Assembly: GCA_947089905.1 (NCBI GenBank)
Contig: CAMUMG010000006.1
Location: 99,417-163,416, forward strand
Length of the DNA stretch: 64,000 nt
Source of the DNA: an uncultured Lachnospiraceae bacterium
GTDB lineage: Bacteria; Bacillota; Clostridia; Lachnospirales; Lachnospiraceae
Direction: 5' to 3'
Each line of letters starts with the position of its first letter. Within the stretch, counting starts at the first letter, position 1. A program made the position numbers and the translations under genes. The notes beneath the pieces are model-generated. The model did not search any database and was not told the origin of the DNA. It saw nothing but the letters and a program-made list of their open reading frames with translations. This document shows positions 25,078-35,338 of the stretch, one piece after another.

Positions 25078-26835
25078 ATGAAGAAACGTAAAAACATTAT
25101 CATTCATTTCTGCTTTTTTCTGACTTTAATAAGTTCTATCCTTTCTTTGAATGGATGTGATAAAAAGCAGCAGGAACAAAGTCCCCAAAAATCTTTTTTA
25201 GAATTTACAAATGAGATCTTTCGAGAACAAGTTACATCCGATACAATTTCACTACACTATGTTCTTGCAGATCCTAAAAATTTTGGGATTGAGGAGATAA
25301 CCCCTTCGCTTGGTGAATTTAGTGTAAAACAAATGCAAGAAAATGCTTCTATTTGCAAGGAATATCTTACAGTTTTAAAGTCATACGATTATGATCAATT
25401 AACAAAAGAAGAACAACTTATCTATGACTGCCTAAAATCCTCATTAGAATTAGATAGCTCTATGGTAGATGACATTTATTTGCAGGAAGCTCTAGGTCCT
25501 ACTTCCGGTCTTCAGGCACAGCTTCCAATTCTCTTTGCAGAATACGCATTTAATAGTAAAAAGGATATTGAAGATTATATTTTACTCCTTTACGATCTAC
25601 GTCGTTACTATTCACAAGTTGAAGAATTTGAACGTGAAAAGTCAAAACGTGGATACTTTATGAGTGATGAAACAGCAGATGCTATTATTAAACAATGTCA
25701 ATCCTTTATTGAAAATCCAGAACAGAATTTTTTAATCCAGTGTTTTCCTGAAAAATTAAATGATGTAAAAGAATTAAGTAAAGACGATAAAATCTTATTA
25801 GAAGAAAAAAATCGGGATGCCGTTTTAGAATCTGTAATCCCTGCCTATCAAAGTCTAATTGACACTTTAACCGCCCTAAAGGGAACAGGAAAGAGTACAA
25901 GAGGATTATGCGGATATGATGGTGGTAAAAAATATTATGAAAAAATGGCACAGGCAAATACAGGTTCTTCTAAATCTGTCAAAGAGATGAAGCAGGCTTT
26001 AAATAATGAGTATAAAGCTTGTATGACAACGATGGCAATGCTTCAGCAAAAGAATCCAAACATTTTAGACGAGTTTGATTCTATTCAATATCCCGTAAAC
26101 GAACCAAAAGAAATTATCGAATATCTAAAAAAAGCAATTCAAAATGATTTTCCACTTTTAGAGGAAGTTTCTTATTCTATAAAGTATTTTCATGAATCTT
26201 TACAGGATTATCTAAATCCAGCAATGTATTTAATACCTCCTATTGATGATGCTAACCAGAATAATATTTATATTAATCCGAAATCACAAAATCAAAATGA
26301 ACAACTCTTTTCTACATTGGCACATGAGGGATATCCCGGACATCTCTATCAAAATGTCTATTTCAGAAAGATCAATCCTGCCCCTATTAGAAGACTACTA
26401 TCTCCTACCGGCTATGAAGAAGGATGGGCAACCTATGTAGAGGCATATTCCTATGAATTAGCAGGGTTAGAGGAATCTATGGCAACTTTATTAAGTGCTA
26501 ATACGATTGCATTTCAATGTTTATATTCTCTTACTGATATTGGAATTAATTATGATGGATGGGATTTGAATGACACTCTTTCCTTTTGGATGCCTTTAGG
26601 AATCGATAGAGAAACAGTAGAAGAAATTTATCTTTCAATGGCATCTGAACCTTGTGTTTATCTTCCATATGCGATTGGCTGTCTAGAGTTTTTAGAACTG
26701 AGAGAAAGTGCAGAAGATAAGTTAGGAGATAAGTTTTCTCTTAAAGAATTCCATACCTTTTTAATGGATCTAGGACCTGCACCATTTGATATTATTGAAG
26801 ATCGCATGGAACAATGGATTCTTACTATAAAATAA
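25078..26835 (+). CDS. DUF885-family zinc-metallopeptidase-like lipoprotein
   Basis: A 585-residue exported lipoprotein: signal peptide with lipobox LSLNGC (Cys about residue 28). The DUF885 catalytic-type motif LAHEGYPGHLYQ lies near residue 420, followed by EEGWATYVE, whose Glu is the expected third zinc ligand. Proteins of this family are predicted metallocarboxypeptidase-like enzymes on the cell surface, with substrates mostly unknown. The C-terminus (FHTFLMDLGPAPFDIIEDRM) is also typical. AGGAGG precedes the ATG by six bases. It is a single gene, divergent from the chemoreceptor and followed by the pckA promoter. Confidence 0.9.
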   Translation: MKKRKNIIIHFCFFLTLISSILSLNGCDKKQQEQSPQKSFLEFTNEIFREQVTSDTISLHYVLADPKNFGIEEITPSLGEFSVKQMQENASICKEYLTVLKSYDYDQLTKEEQLIYDCLKSSLELDSSMVDDIYLQEALGPTSGLQAQLPILFAEYAFNSKKDIEDYILLLYDLRRYYSQVEEFEREKSKRGYFMSDETADAIIKQCQSFIENPEQNFLIQCFPEKLNDVKELSKDDKILLEEKNRDAVLESVIPAYQSLIDTLTALKGTGKSTRGLCGYDGGKKYYEKMAQANTGSSKSVKEMKQALNNEYKACMTTMAMLQQKNPNILDEFDSIQYPVNEPKEIIEYLKKAIQNDFPLLEEVSYSIKYFHESLQDYLNPAMYLIPPIDDANQNNIYINPKSQNQNEQLFSTLAHEGYPGHLYQNVYFRKINPAPIRRLLSPTGYEEGWATYVEAYSYELAGLEESMATLLSANTIAFQCLYSLTDIGINYDGWDLNDTLSFWMPLGIDRETVEEIYLSMASEPCVYLPYAIGCLEFLELRESAEDKLGDKFSLKEFHTFLMDLGPAPFDIIEDRMEQWILTIK

Positions 26836-26858
26836 TCAGAAAATCTTTGGAGAAACGA

Positions 26859-26887
26859 TTGACATTTACAAGTAAGACACTTATACT
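26859..26887 (+). promoter_or_regulatory. Sigma-A promoter of pckA
   Basis: TTGACA (26859-26864), 17 bp, TATACT (26882-26887). The start near 26894 leaves a leader of about 130 nt before pckA. Confidence 0.88.
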
Positions 26888-27025
26888 TAAAGTGGTGCAA
26901 ATTTTAAGTACCATAACAAGCAGCTTTAACGATAAAGTGTATTTTAAAAATGTGGTCGTAGTCCCATTCGCTTTATAGGATGGGTTAAGACAGTAGTTCA
27001 CAAGAACAATAGGAGGAATGTGATT

Positions 27026-28699
27026 ATGTCAACAAAGGCTTATTACAAGCATGACGAAATCGGTACAGGCAAGCCTGGATTTTCCAAAACCCGTTCGATC
27101 ATCGAAGCAGCTTTCTACGGAAACAATGTTGTAAAGGTAAATACTTTAAAGGAAGCATACGAACTTGCAAAAAATTCTCCTGGTACTATTGTTACAGATA
27201 TGCCGGTTTATAGAGGAGAAGAATTCGGTCTTGAAAAAGATGCAAAAGTCTTATTATTCAACGATGGTTCTATTACTGGACGTTATGCAGCAGCAAGAAG
27301 AGTTGCAGGTGAACCAGGTGTTAACTGTGATGAACTTGACAAGATGACAATGGATGCCATTTATGACACCCGCTGGATGACCATGTATCATGCAGAAGTT
27401 TTTGTAGGTCTTGATCCTGAATTCATGGTAAAAGCACATCTGCTTATTCCAGAAGGAGAAGAAAACCTTCTTTATTCTTGGATGTTAAATTTCCAATATA
27501 TGTCTGACGAATATGTAAAGATGTATAAGAATTCTAAACCAGTAGGCGATGGCAAAGAACCTGATATCTATATTTTCTCTAATCCTCAATGGAGAGGAAC
27601 AGATAAGAAGGGCTATGATCCAAAGTGTCTATGTTACTTTAATACAGATACGAACTGTGCTGCAATTCTTGGTATGAGATATTTTGGTGAACATAAGAAA
27701 GGTACACTGACGATTGCTTGGGCAATTGCAAATCGTAATGGATATGCTTCTTGTCATGGTGGTCAGAAGGAATATACCCTAGCAGACGGCAGCAAATATG
27801 TTGCATCTGTCTATGGTCTTTCTGGATCTGGTAAGTCTACTTTAACTCATGCAAAACACGATGGCAAATATGAAATCAAGGTGTTACATGATGATGCTTT
27901 CATTATTAATAGTGATACCTGTGCATCCATCGCATTAGAACCTACTTACTTTGATAAAACTGCCGATTATCCAGTAGGCTGTGAAGCAAATCAGTATCTT
28001 TTAACTTCCATGAATAATTCTGCTACTTTAGATGAAGATGGCAAAATTCAGATTGTAACTGAAGATATCCGTAACGGAAATGGACGTGCAATCAAATCAA
28101 AACTTTGGTCACCAAATCGTGTAGATAGAATTGACGCTCCAGTTAATGCAATCTTCTGGATTATGAAAGATCCTACTATTCCTCCAGTTGTTAAATTAAA
28201 GGGTGCTTCTTTAGCATCTGTTATGGGTGCAACACTTGCAACAAAGAGATCTTCTGCAGAGCGTCTTGCAGAAGGTGTAGATCCAAATAAATTAGTTGTT
28301 GTTCCTTATGCTAATCCATTTAGAACCTATCCACTTTCTAACGACTATGAGAAATTTAAGAAATTAGTTGCAGAAAAGAACGTAGATTGTTACATTATCA
28401 ATACCGGTGATTTTATGGGCAAGAAAGTAAAACCATCTGATACACTTGGAATTCTTGAAACTATTGTTGAAAAGAAAGCCCAATTCAAACCTTGGGGTCC
28501 ATTCTCTGATATTGAAATTATGGATTGGGAAGGCTTTATTCCAGATATGAATGATGCAGAATATCTAGCTCAGTTAAAAGCACGTATGAGTGACCGTGTC
28601 AATGAAGTTGCAGCATTTGCAGAAGAAAAAGGCGGTTATGACAAACTTCCAGACGACGCATTAGAAGCTTTAAAGAAAGTCGTTTCAGAATTAGGTTAA
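27026..28699 (+). CDS. pckA: Phosphoenolpyruvate carboxykinase (ATP type)
   Basis: PckA interconverts oxaloacetate + ATP and PEP + CO2 + ADP in the cytoplasm; in gut Clostridia it often runs in the carboxylating direction. The kinase P-loop is YGLSGSGKSTLTH, with LHDDAFIIN as the metal/nucleotide segment downstream. NTNCAAILGMRYFGEHKKG and the C-terminal INTGDFMGKKVKPSD are further family blocks. The 557-residue chain is from a branch quite different from E. coli PckA (P-loop GLSGTGKTTL). ATG at 27026 is nine bases after AGGAGG; the GTG at 27020 is too close to it. Own promoter and terminator make it a single-gene unit. Confidence 0.88.
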   Translation: MSTKAYYKHDEIGTGKPGFSKTRSIIEAAFYGNNVVKVNTLKEAYELAKNSPGTIVTDMPVYRGEEFGLEKDAKVLLFNDGSITGRYAAARRVAGEPGVNCDELDKMTMDAIYDTRWMTMYHAEVFVGLDPEFMVKAHLLIPEGEENLLYSWMLNFQYMSDEYVKMYKNSKPVGDGKEPDIYIFSNPQWRGTDKKGYDPKCLCYFNTDTNCAAILGMRYFGEHKKGTLTIAWAIANRNGYASCHGGQKEYTLADGSKYVASVYGLSGSGKSTLTHAKHDGKYEIKVLHDDAFIINSDTCASIALEPTYFDKTADYPVGCEANQYLLTSMNNSATLDEDGKIQIVTEDIRNGNGRAIKSKLWSPNRVDRIDAPVNAIFWIMKDPTIPPVVKLKGASLASVMGATLATKRSSAERLAEGVDPNKLVVVPYANPFRTYPLSNDYEKFKKLVAEKNVDCYIINTGDFMGKKVKPSDTLGILETIVEKKAQFKPWGPFSDIEIMDWEGFIPDMNDAEYLAQLKARMSDRVNEVAAFAEEKGGYDKLPDDALEALKKVVSELG

Positions 28700-28711
28700 T
28701 ATAACAAACAG

Positions 28712-28756
28712 AGCTGTCGCATTCAGTATAAAACTTCTCAATGCGACAGCTTCTTT
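28712..28756 (+). terminator. Intrinsic terminator of pckA
   Basis: A 12-bp perfect stem (AGCTGTCGCATT/AATGCGACAGCT, loop 16) then TCTTTTT, 12 bp past the stop. It also separates pckA from the convergent lipoprotein gene. Confidence 0.9.
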
Positions 28757-28765
28757 TTACTTACA

Positions 28766-29761
28766 TTACTCTGGAAGATAATAAAACGCATCCTCTGGCA
28801 GATTTCCCCCAACAGAATCTGGGTTTTGTTTATATAATACATCTAAATATCCACTTACTTTTTCTTTCATATCTTCCCCATCTATCCAAACAATATTACA
28901 ATAAGGAATTGCTTTTTTGGCTATGGCTGCTTTAAAAATATCAAATTGTTCTACTAAATCGGCAGCATCTTCTACATTTTCATTGACATATGCAGTTGAA
29001 GCAGAATACTCTTCTAAGAATTTTTTTACTGCTTCTGGATTTTCTTCCAAAAACGTTTTATTTACTACTACAACTCCAGTAATTAAAGAACTCCCATCTT
29101 TCGTTACTTTATTCCATTCTTCTGTCACATCTAGTGCAATCCGAACAGATTCGTTTTGTGTCATGACTGTTGTTACATAAGGCTGTGGTAACATGGCAAC
29201 TGCATCCGTTCCTGCCGCTAATAATGTCGCAATTTCTGTAGCTTCTGATTTATACTCAATCGTGAGATCCTTTTCAGGATCAAGTCCATTTTCCTTCAAA
29301 ATATAATTTAATGCGAACTCAGGAGTTGTTCCCTTTCCAGTCGAATAAATTGTTTTTCCTTTTAAATCTGTTATCGACTGAATTTCATTCCCTGTTTCTA
29401 CTATGTAAAGAACTCCTAGTGTATTGACCGCTGCAACTTTTAAACCACCTTTTGAGCGATTATACAAAACAGACGCTAAGTTACATGGAATTGCAGCAAT
29501 CGAAATATCTCCTTTTACAATACCCGCCGTCAATTCATCGGCTGTTCCTGCCGTTTGAAACTCATACTCTCCTGCAGTTGTTCCCTCTTTGGCATCCGCC
29601 ATCAACTTAACCATACCAATAGCAGTTGGTCCTTTCAAGGCAGCAACTGAAATTTTTGTCTTTGTATCTGTTGCAACCTTATCTTCTTGTTTTTTTGCAC
29701 AGCCTGCTAATAAACAAAAACAAAAAAGTAACACAGCTATGCTCCACTTTTTTTTACTCAT
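28766..29761 (-). CDS. ABC transporter solute-binding lipoprotein (NMT1/SsuA-like), orphan
   Basis: A 331-residue lipoprotein with lipobox LLAGC at about residues 17-21. The fold is the type-2 periplasmic-binding NMT1/SsuA class: VAALKGPTAIGMVKLM at the N-terminus, ADELTAGIVKGDISIAAIP, and DLKGKTIYSTGKGTTPE, then a second lobe with AAGTDAVAMLPQPY. Such proteins bind sulphonates, thiamine precursors, nitrate or other small molecules; the ligand cannot be read here. No permease or ATPase gene lies nearby. The ATG at 29761 has AAGGAGG seven bases upstream; the frame opens 24 bases earlier without a site. Confidence 0.88.
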   Translation of the reverse strand: MSKKKWSIAVLLFCFCLLAGCAKKQEDKVATDTKTKISVAALKGPTAIGMVKLMADAKEGTTAGEYEFQTAGTADELTAGIVKGDISIAAIPCNLASVLYNRSKGGLKVAAVNTLGVLYIVETGNEIQSITDLKGKTIYSTGKGTTPEFALNYILKENGLDPEKDLTIEYKSEATEIATLLAAGTDAVAMLPQPYVTTVMTQNESVRIALDVTEEWNKVTKDGSSLITGVVVVNKTFLEENPEAVKKFLEEYSASTAYVNENVEDAADLVEQFDIFKAAIAKKAIPYCNIVWIDGEDMKEKVSGYLDVLYKQNPDSVGGNLPEDAFYYLPE

Positions 29762-29844
29762 TTTTTTCCTCCTTATCTTTGACATCAGATCTATTCTTTT
29801 GCCTCAGCATCCCCATTATACGGCGGTTAAAATAAGAAGTCAAG

Positions 29845-30960
29845 TCAGTCCTTATCTGTTTTTTTGTGACCAAATAAAAATCTTTTTTCTTTCTTTTTAG
29901 GCTCAGTATCTGTAAAGCCTTCTTTATCCTTTTCTAAATCTTTCTCTCTTTCCTCCTTCCACTGATAATATTCCTTATCTAACTCCTGTGAATCCATTCC
30001 TGATGTTTCACTATGCCAAGATTGATTTACTTTTATTTCATAAGAAACTTTTTTTGGAGCATCATCAAGATTACCTCGTTCTTCTATTGGTTCTAGGGCA
30101 CTCTCATCTACCACGGATCCAACTGTTCGAACTTGTGTTCTGTATGCAAATGGTTGCTCTGACATGAAAGAACGTTTCTTTACCCGAATCTGTTCATTTT
30201 CTGTTTGTATAATTCCTTTATCTGGAAAGAACGTTTCCATAATTCCCTTTGGTTTTACACCTACATAACTTGTTTTTTCATGCTCTTCTCTTTGTTTCCA
30301 CTCAGAAACTACAATTTCTTCTGGATCTTTTTCAGTTATATCCTGTTTTTTATCCTTTTTCTCTTTTACAACTGGAGACTCCTTTAAGATAGATTCTTCT
30401 TTAGTTGTCGCTTGTTCATTTTCGGTTTCTTTTTGTTTTTCTAACTCTTTTCGACGTTCCTCTTCTCTTTGACGATCGATTTGATCATTATATTTTTCAA
30501 TAATATCTTTATATTTTTGTCCCTGTTCTAATATCATCAACTGATTCCTTAGTTCTTGCTGATCCTCACCTATCAAAGCTACCTGACTTTCTAGTTGTGA
30601 AGCCAAAAATTCATATTCTTTTTGAATATCCTTCCCTGCTTTTTCTACTGCTGCCTTTAAATCTAATAACATTCGATCTGTATATAACATGGCAGCTGCA
30701 TAAATATCTTCTGATACTCTTGTCGACTCTTTTTCTATCTTCTCTTTTTGTTCTTGAAATCTCTTTAAGGCAATATCTCTGCTACGCTGTGTTGCCCCAT
30801 ATTCATCCATCATCTCACTGACTGCATAATTTAATTCTTGTAATAGATCAAATACTCTTCTCTTTGGAACAATAATCATATCTTCTTTTGCATGATATTG
30901 TTTACACTTGGAAAAAAGCAAATGAATCTCTTTCATTACTTGTTCTATACTCTGTGCCAT
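29845..30960 (-). CDS. Cytoplasmic coiled-coil protein, DivIVA-like N-terminus
   Basis: A 371-residue hydrophilic protein with no signal or membrane segment. Residues 1 to about 60 (IIVPKRRVFDLLQELNYAV) resemble the N-terminal helix of a group of Clostridial coiled-coil proteins sometimes labelled DivIVA-like or ATPase subunit H-like. A long coiled coil runs over about 60-190, and a charged, disordered C-terminal half ends in KKKEKRFLFGHKKTDKD. The role is unknown; cell-pole or cell-shape scaffolding is a guess. It is divergent from the second chemoreceptor gene, with its own consensus promoter. Confidence 0.65.
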   Translation of the reverse strand: MAQSIEQVMKEIHLLFSKCKQYHAKEDMIIVPKRRVFDLLQELNYAVSEMMDEYGATQRSRDIALKRFQEQKEKIEKESTRVSEDIYAAAMLYTDRMLLDLKAAVEKAGKDIQKEYEFLASQLESQVALIGEDQQELRNQLMILEQGQKYKDIIEKYNDQIDRQREEERRKELEKQKETENEQATTKEESILKESPVVKEKKDKKQDITEKDPEEIVVSEWKQREEHEKTSYVGVKPKGIMETFFPDKGIIQTENEQIRVKKRSFMSEQPFAYRTQVRTVGSVVDESALEPIEERGNLDDAPKKVSYEIKVNQSWHSETSGMDSQELDKEYYQWKEEREKDLEKDKEGFTDTEPKKKEKRFLFGHKKTDKD

Positions 30961-31019
30961 TTTATCTTTTATTCTCCTCTAATTAATGGAAAACTAGTTT
31001 TAAACTCAATTTTGTTTTT

Positions 31020-31048
31020 ATTATAATCAATTTTTAAATTAATGACAA
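31020..31048 (-). promoter_or_regulatory. Sigma-A promoter of the coiled-coil gene
   Basis: Minus strand TTGTCA (31043-31048), 17 bp, TATAAT (31020-31025). Together with the next entry this explains the 303-bp divergent gap 30961-31263. Confidence 0.82.
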
Positions 31049-31147
31049 GCTTACTTTTAAAGGCAAAAGTGGAATATTGATATCTAAAAGATGGTAAATT
31101 AGGTATAAGTTATTATTTTTTTATTACTTATGTAAGAAAATAATATA

Positions 31148-31176
31148 TTGTAATAAACTTTATTTTATTTTATAAT
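31148..31176 (+). promoter_or_regulatory. Sigma-A promoter of the second chemoreceptor gene
   Basis: TTGTAA (31148-31153), 17 bp, TATAAT (31171-31176). Leader of about 80 nt. Confidence 0.82.
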
Positions 31177-31263
31177 AAAGATATAAAATTTCTAATTAAT
31201 TTTTAATTGATTAGAGAACAGATATCAACCAATTTTTGAAAAAAGTAGGAGGAAGAATTTGTT

Positions 31264-32973
31264 ATGCTGAATTTGAAGAACATGAAAATCAAAAAAAGAT
31301 TGTCAGTTTCCTTTTCACTGGTATTGGGGATTGCCAGTATAGCTGCAATCGTAGGCTGTGTTGCAATGTTAGTTATCTCAAGTCGCTATTCCCACGCATT
31401 AACGTATTATGGTTTTGCACAAGGGGATATAGGCAAAGCACTAACCGCTTTTGCTGAAACTAGAAGTTCTCTTCGAGCTGTTATTGGTTATGACAGAGAA
31501 GAAGATGTTCAAAAAGTTATGAATATCCACGATGAAAAGAAAGAACGCTTTGAAGGATATATGAAAGATGTTAAAACTTCTATTATAACAGAGGAAGTAG
31601 AAGTTGCATATAATGAAGTTATCTCTAAACTAGATGAATATTGGAAAATGGACGCTGAAATTCTTTCTATTGGAGCTTTTGCAAATGATGAACAAAAACT
31701 AAAAGCTCAAGATATGGCACTTAATCAATTATCACCAGTATTCGATGATATCTATGAATCTCTAACAGAATTATTACAGTTAAAAGTCAATAAAGGAAAT
31801 GAACTTAAAAGAACATTAACTACCTTAGAATTTACTTTAGTTATTGTTGTTATAATTGTTCTTTTAATAAGTGCATTTATTTCTATTAATTTAGGCAATA
31901 CCATTGCAAAAGGAATTGAAAAGCCAATTTTTGCCCTGTCCCAAAGATTAAAAACATTTGCACAAGGAAATTTAGAAGATCCATTTCCAGATAGTAAAAC
32001 AGATGATGAAATCTCTGAAATGACAAAAGAAGCTAAGAAAATGGCAGAAGATCTTAAACTAATTATTCAAGATTCCAGCAGTATTTTAGCTAAGATGGCA
32101 GAAGGAAATTATACAATGGACACCAAAGTGAAAGAAAAATATGTGGGTGGCTTTTCCTATCTGAATGCTGCAATGGAAAAAGTAAATCGTCAAATGAATG
32201 AAACTCTGTATCAAATCAATAATGCCTCTAATTTAGTATCTTCAGGTTCTAATAATCTTTCATCAGCCGCCCAATCTATGGCAGAAGGAGCAACCGATCA
32301 AGCTGGTGCTGTGGAAGAACTTCAGGCAACATTTACCGATATCGCAGAAGGAGTACATAAAACAGCAAGATCTGTGGAAGATACTTATCTTCAGGCTCAA
32401 AAATATGCAGATGAAGCAGAACAAAGCCGCACGGAAATGCAGGCATTAGTAGAAGCTATGGAACGTATCAATGAAACTTCCAATAAAATTGGAAATATTA
32501 TTTCTGAGATCGAAGATATTGCTTCTCAAACCAATCTTTTGTCATTAAATGCAGCGATTGAAGCAGCAAGAGCTGGTGAAGCAGGAAGAGGTTTTTCTGT
32601 CGTAGCAGAACAAGTTCGAAATCTCGCAGAGCAGAGTGCAAAATCTGCCGTTGATACCCGTCAATTAATTGAAAGTTCTCTGCGTGAAGTAGAAGAGGGC
32701 AACCGAGTTGCTGAACGTGCAGCATCATCTCTTGAAGAAGTAGTGGATGGTATTAAGAAAATTGCAGATGCTTCAAAAGGACTTAGCAATATTTCCGCTT
32801 CACAGGCAGAAGCAATGGAACAGGCAGAACTTGGAATCAACCAGATTTCTGAAGTTGTACAGTCCAATTCTGCAACAGCAGAAGAATGTTCTGCTACAAG
32901 TCAGGAACTTTCAGAACAAGCAGCTTCTATGAGTAACTTAGTAGGTGCATTTGTTTTGAAAAAGAGAAATTAA
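31264..32973 (+). CDS. Methyl-accepting chemotaxis protein
   Basis: A 569-residue chemoreceptor with the same layout as the one at 23086: membrane segment at about 16-40, four-helix sensor domain, membrane segment near 195-215, HAMP ([19 protein letters not shown]), signalling domain. The tip [20 protein letters not shown] and [13 protein letters not shown] are canonical here, including the conserved Arg. The sensor regions of the two share [13 protein letters not shown] blocks but differ elsewhere, so they likely sense different ligands. AGGAGG is 11 bases before the ATG. It stands alone with a consensus sigma-A promoter. Confidence 0.95.
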   Translation: MLNLKNMKIKKRLSVSFSLVLGIASIAAIVGCVAMLVISSRYSHALTYYGFAQGDIGKALTAFAETRSSLRAVIGYDREEDVQKVMNIHDEKKERFEGYMKDVKTSIITEEVEVAYNEVISKLDEYWKMDAEILSIGAFANDEQKLKAQDMALNQLSPVFDDIYESLTELLQLKVNKGNELKRTLTTLEFTLVIVVIIVLLISAFISINLGNTIAKGIEKPIFALSQRLKTFAQGNLEDPFPDSKTDDEISEMTKEAKKMAEDLKLIIQDSSSILAKMAEGNYTMDTKVKEKYVGGFSYLNAAMEKVNRQMNETLYQINNASNLVSSGSNNLSSAAQSMAEGATDQAGAVEELQATFTDIAEGVHKTARSVEDTYLQAQKYADEAEQSRTEMQALVEAMERINETSNKIGNIISEIEDIASQTNLLSLNAAIEAARAGEAGRGFSVVAEQVRNLAEQSAKSAVDTRQLIESSLREVEEGNRVAERAASSLEEVVDGIKKIADASKGLSNISASQAEAMEQAELGINQISEVVQSNSATAEECSATSQELSEQAASMSNLVGAFVLKKRN

Positions 32974-32995
32974 TTATATAGTTTTGAAACATGAT

Positions 32996-33045
32996 AAGAG
33001 CTGTTGTGAAGTAGAATTAGTTCTATTTCACAACAGCTCTTTTCT
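32996..33045. terminator. Bidirectional terminator between chemoreceptor and response regulator
   Basis: A 15-bp stem (AAGAGCTGTTGTGAA/TTCACAACAGCTCTT) with T-rich flank, between convergent genes. Confidence 0.88.
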
Positions 33046-33055
33046 TAAACCTTAT

Positions 33056-33751
33056 TTATACTTTAAAACGATATCCAACTCCCCAGATTGTTTCAATATA
33101 TTGCGGTCTTGAGGTGTTAACCTCTATCTTTTCACGAATTTTTTTAATGTGTACAGTAACAGTTGCAATATCTCCGATCGATTCCATATCCCAAATTTTT
33201 TGGAATAATTCTTCTTTTGTAAAAACATGATTTGGATTTTGTGCTAAAAAGGTTAAGAGATCAAATTCCTTTGTTGTAAATGACTTTTCCTCACCATTTA
33301 CATAAACTCTTCTTGCAGTTTTATCAATTTTAATACCGCGAATTTCAATAATTTCGTTTTTTTGAACTCCAGATCCAATTAAACGTTCATAACGTGCTAG
33401 ATGTGCTTTCACTCTTGCCACTAATTCACTTGGAGAAAACGGCTTTGTCATATAATCATCTGCACCAAGTCCCAGACCACGTATTTTATCAATATCATCC
33501 TTTTTAGCAGAAACCATAATAATTGGAGTATTTTTCTTTTCTCGGATCTGTTTGCAAATTTCAAATCCATCTACATTTGGAAGCATAAGATCTAAAATAA
33601 TTAAATTAAATTCCTCTTTTAATGCCTTTTCTAATCCAGTGTTACCTGTATTTTCCATTTCCACTTCAAATCCAGAGAGTTCTAAGTAATCTTTTTCTAA
33701 TTCTGCAATCGCAACTTCATCTTCTACAATTAAAATTCTGTTTTTCTCCAT
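33056..33751 (-). CDS. OmpR/PhoB-family response regulator
   Basis: A 231-residue DNA-binding regulator. The receiver domain (1-120) has the acidic pair ED at 10-11, phospho-acceptor Asp in LIILDLMLPNVDGFE near residue 54, and Lys in MTKPFSPSELVARV. A winged-helix domain (about 130-231) follows, with VTVHIKKIREKIE as recognition region and the ending TIWGVGYRFKV. It lies 15 bp downstream of the kinase gene and is translated from an ATG after AGGAGG. Targets are not evident; the neighbourhood (LysM protein upstream) hints at envelope control, which is inference. Confidence 0.95.
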   Translation of the reverse strand: MEKNRILIVEDEVAIAELEKDYLELSGFEVEMENTGNTGLEKALKEEFNLIILDLMLPNVDGFEICKQIREKKNTPIIMVSAKKDDIDKIRGLGLGADDYMTKPFSPSELVARVKAHLARYERLIGSGVQKNEIIEIRGIKIDKTARRVYVNGEEKSFTTKEFDLLTFLAQNPNHVFTKEELFQKIWDMESIGDIATVTVHIKKIREKIEVNTSRPQYIETIWGVGYRFKV

Positions 33752-33766
33752 TCTTTCATCCTCCTG

Positions 33767-35284
33767 TTACAATTTCTTTCCTTCTGGTGACTTTGTTTCT
33801 TCTAAATATTTTGGCAATGCAATGTAAATTGTTGTTCCCTCTCCCTCTATACTTTCTGCCCAAACCCTTCCAGAATGTTCTTCTACAATTTTACGTACAA
33901 TGGCAAGTCCAAGTCCTGTTCCTCCTTTTTTTGAATTTCTGGAAGCATCTGCACGATAAAACCGATCAAAAATAAACGGTAGATCCTTTTCTGCAATTCC
34001 TACACCATCATCAGAAATAGAAATCTGAATTTGCTTTTTATATTCCTTAATATTCATTGTAATTTTTCCACTTGCTTTTCCTAAATATTTCACAGCATTT
34101 CCTACGATATTATTAATTACTCGTTTCATCTGTTCTGGATCTGCAAGTACCTTTACAGAACGATCTACCTCATTTTCATATACCAGTTTAATATTTTTTA
34201 CTTCTAAATCCAGTCGTAACTCTTCCATACAATCCTGAAAATAATCTGTTACAGGAATCAAACTAAAATTATAAGGTATATTATTACAATCTATTTTTGC
34301 GAAAAAGGAAAGTTCATCCACTAAAACACTCATATCGTTTGCTTTATTATAAATCGTTTTCAAATATTTTTCTTGTCGTTCTGGAGTATCCGCCACTTTA
34401 TCAATTAAACCCTCAGCATATCCTTTAATTGCAGTTAAAGGAGTTTTTAAATCATGGGAAATATTACTGATCAGTTCCCTGGAATCTTGCTCATACTGCA
34501 TCTGTACTTCAATTAGATCTTTTAAATGAACTCTCATCTCTTCAAAATCTAAGCAAAGTTGTCCTATTTCATCATCTGAGTTTCCAGTTATAGAATAATC
34601 TAAATTTCCATTTTTCAACTCTTTAGTAGCTTCTTTTAAGGTGTTTAATGGACGAATCATTCCACGGTAAAGCCAAAAAATAAGTATAACAGCAGTTATT
34701 ATAATAATTGCTAAAAAAGAAATCACTACCTGAATAGCTGAATTTCTAATTTGAGGTACTAAGGTAGTAACATCTGTAACAATAAATATTGTTCCCTCTT
34801 CTCCATCTGAATAATAAAAGTCCTGATTTTTTAACAGTACAGGAGTTTTTCCACTAATATAGATTCCTCCGTCTAATATTGTGTCATATTCCCCAAAATT
34901 TGGAAGCATTGCTATTACCCTAGAAGAAGCTTCTACATTTCCATTGAAAACAATTTGTTTTCCTTTTCGAACCAACAAATAAGAATAATTTTTTTTCAGT
35001 TCTCTATCGATTTCTTTTATATAATCCTCATTCTCCAATTTTTCTGGATTCTTCTTTGCTGTTAAATTAAGTTGATTAAAAATGGAACGAGTCAAACGGT
35101 TTAAAATATTCATAGGATTTGCAATTACTTGTATGGTATCGGACTCAACATCATATGTTTCCTGAATGGAGTTTAGTTGATATGTTACAATCAATTTTCC
35201 TGTCAGTATAATTGCAAATACTGGAATAATAATCATAATAATAAATGCTGTTTTAAGACGTTTCTTTAAATCGATAATTTTCAC
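33767..35284 (-). CDS. HAMP-domain sensor histidine kinase
   Basis: A 505-residue membrane kinase: membrane segment at about 12-33, extracellular sensor domain of about 130 residues, second membrane segment near 170-195, HAMP (RPLNTLKEATKELKNGN), HisKA with phospho-His in ISHDLKTPLTAIKGYAEG, and HATPase with N-box VGNAVKYL and G-boxes DDGVGIAEKD and GTGLGLAIV. It is co-transcribed with the response regulator. The start codon is GTG with only two to three bases to AAAGG, so the exact start is uncertain by a few codons. Confidence 0.95.
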   Translation of the reverse strand: MKIIDLKKRLKTAFIIMIIIPVFAIILTGKLIVTYQLNSIQETYDVESDTIQVIANPMNILNRLTRSIFNQLNLTAKKNPEKLENEDYIKEIDRELKKNYSYLLVRKGKQIVFNGNVEASSRVIAMLPNFGEYDTILDGGIYISGKTPVLLKNQDFYYSDGEEGTIFIVTDVTTLVPQIRNSAIQVVISFLAIIIITAVILIFWLYRGMIRPLNTLKEATKELKNGNLDYSITGNSDDEIGQLCLDFEEMRVHLKDLIEVQMQYEQDSRELISNISHDLKTPLTAIKGYAEGLIDKVADTPERQEKYLKTIYNKANDMSVLVDELSFFAKIDCNNIPYNFSLIPVTDYFQDCMEELRLDLEVKNIKLVYENEVDRSVKVLADPEQMKRVINNIVGNAVKYLGKASGKITMNIKEYKKQIQISISDDGVGIAEKDLPFIFDRFYRADASRNSKKGGTGLGLAIVRKIVEEHSGRVWAESIEGEGTTIYIALPKYLEETKSPEGKKL

Positions 35285-35338
35285 CGCCTTTAATTTTTCC
35301 TGAGTTTTCCTTATATAAGAACAAGTGATCTATATTAC

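Noticed and set aside
35270..35284. AUU start for the sensor kinase
   Set aside because: An in-frame ATT lies eight bases after AAAGG, but the GTG two codons upstream is a usable start, so no rare codon is needed.
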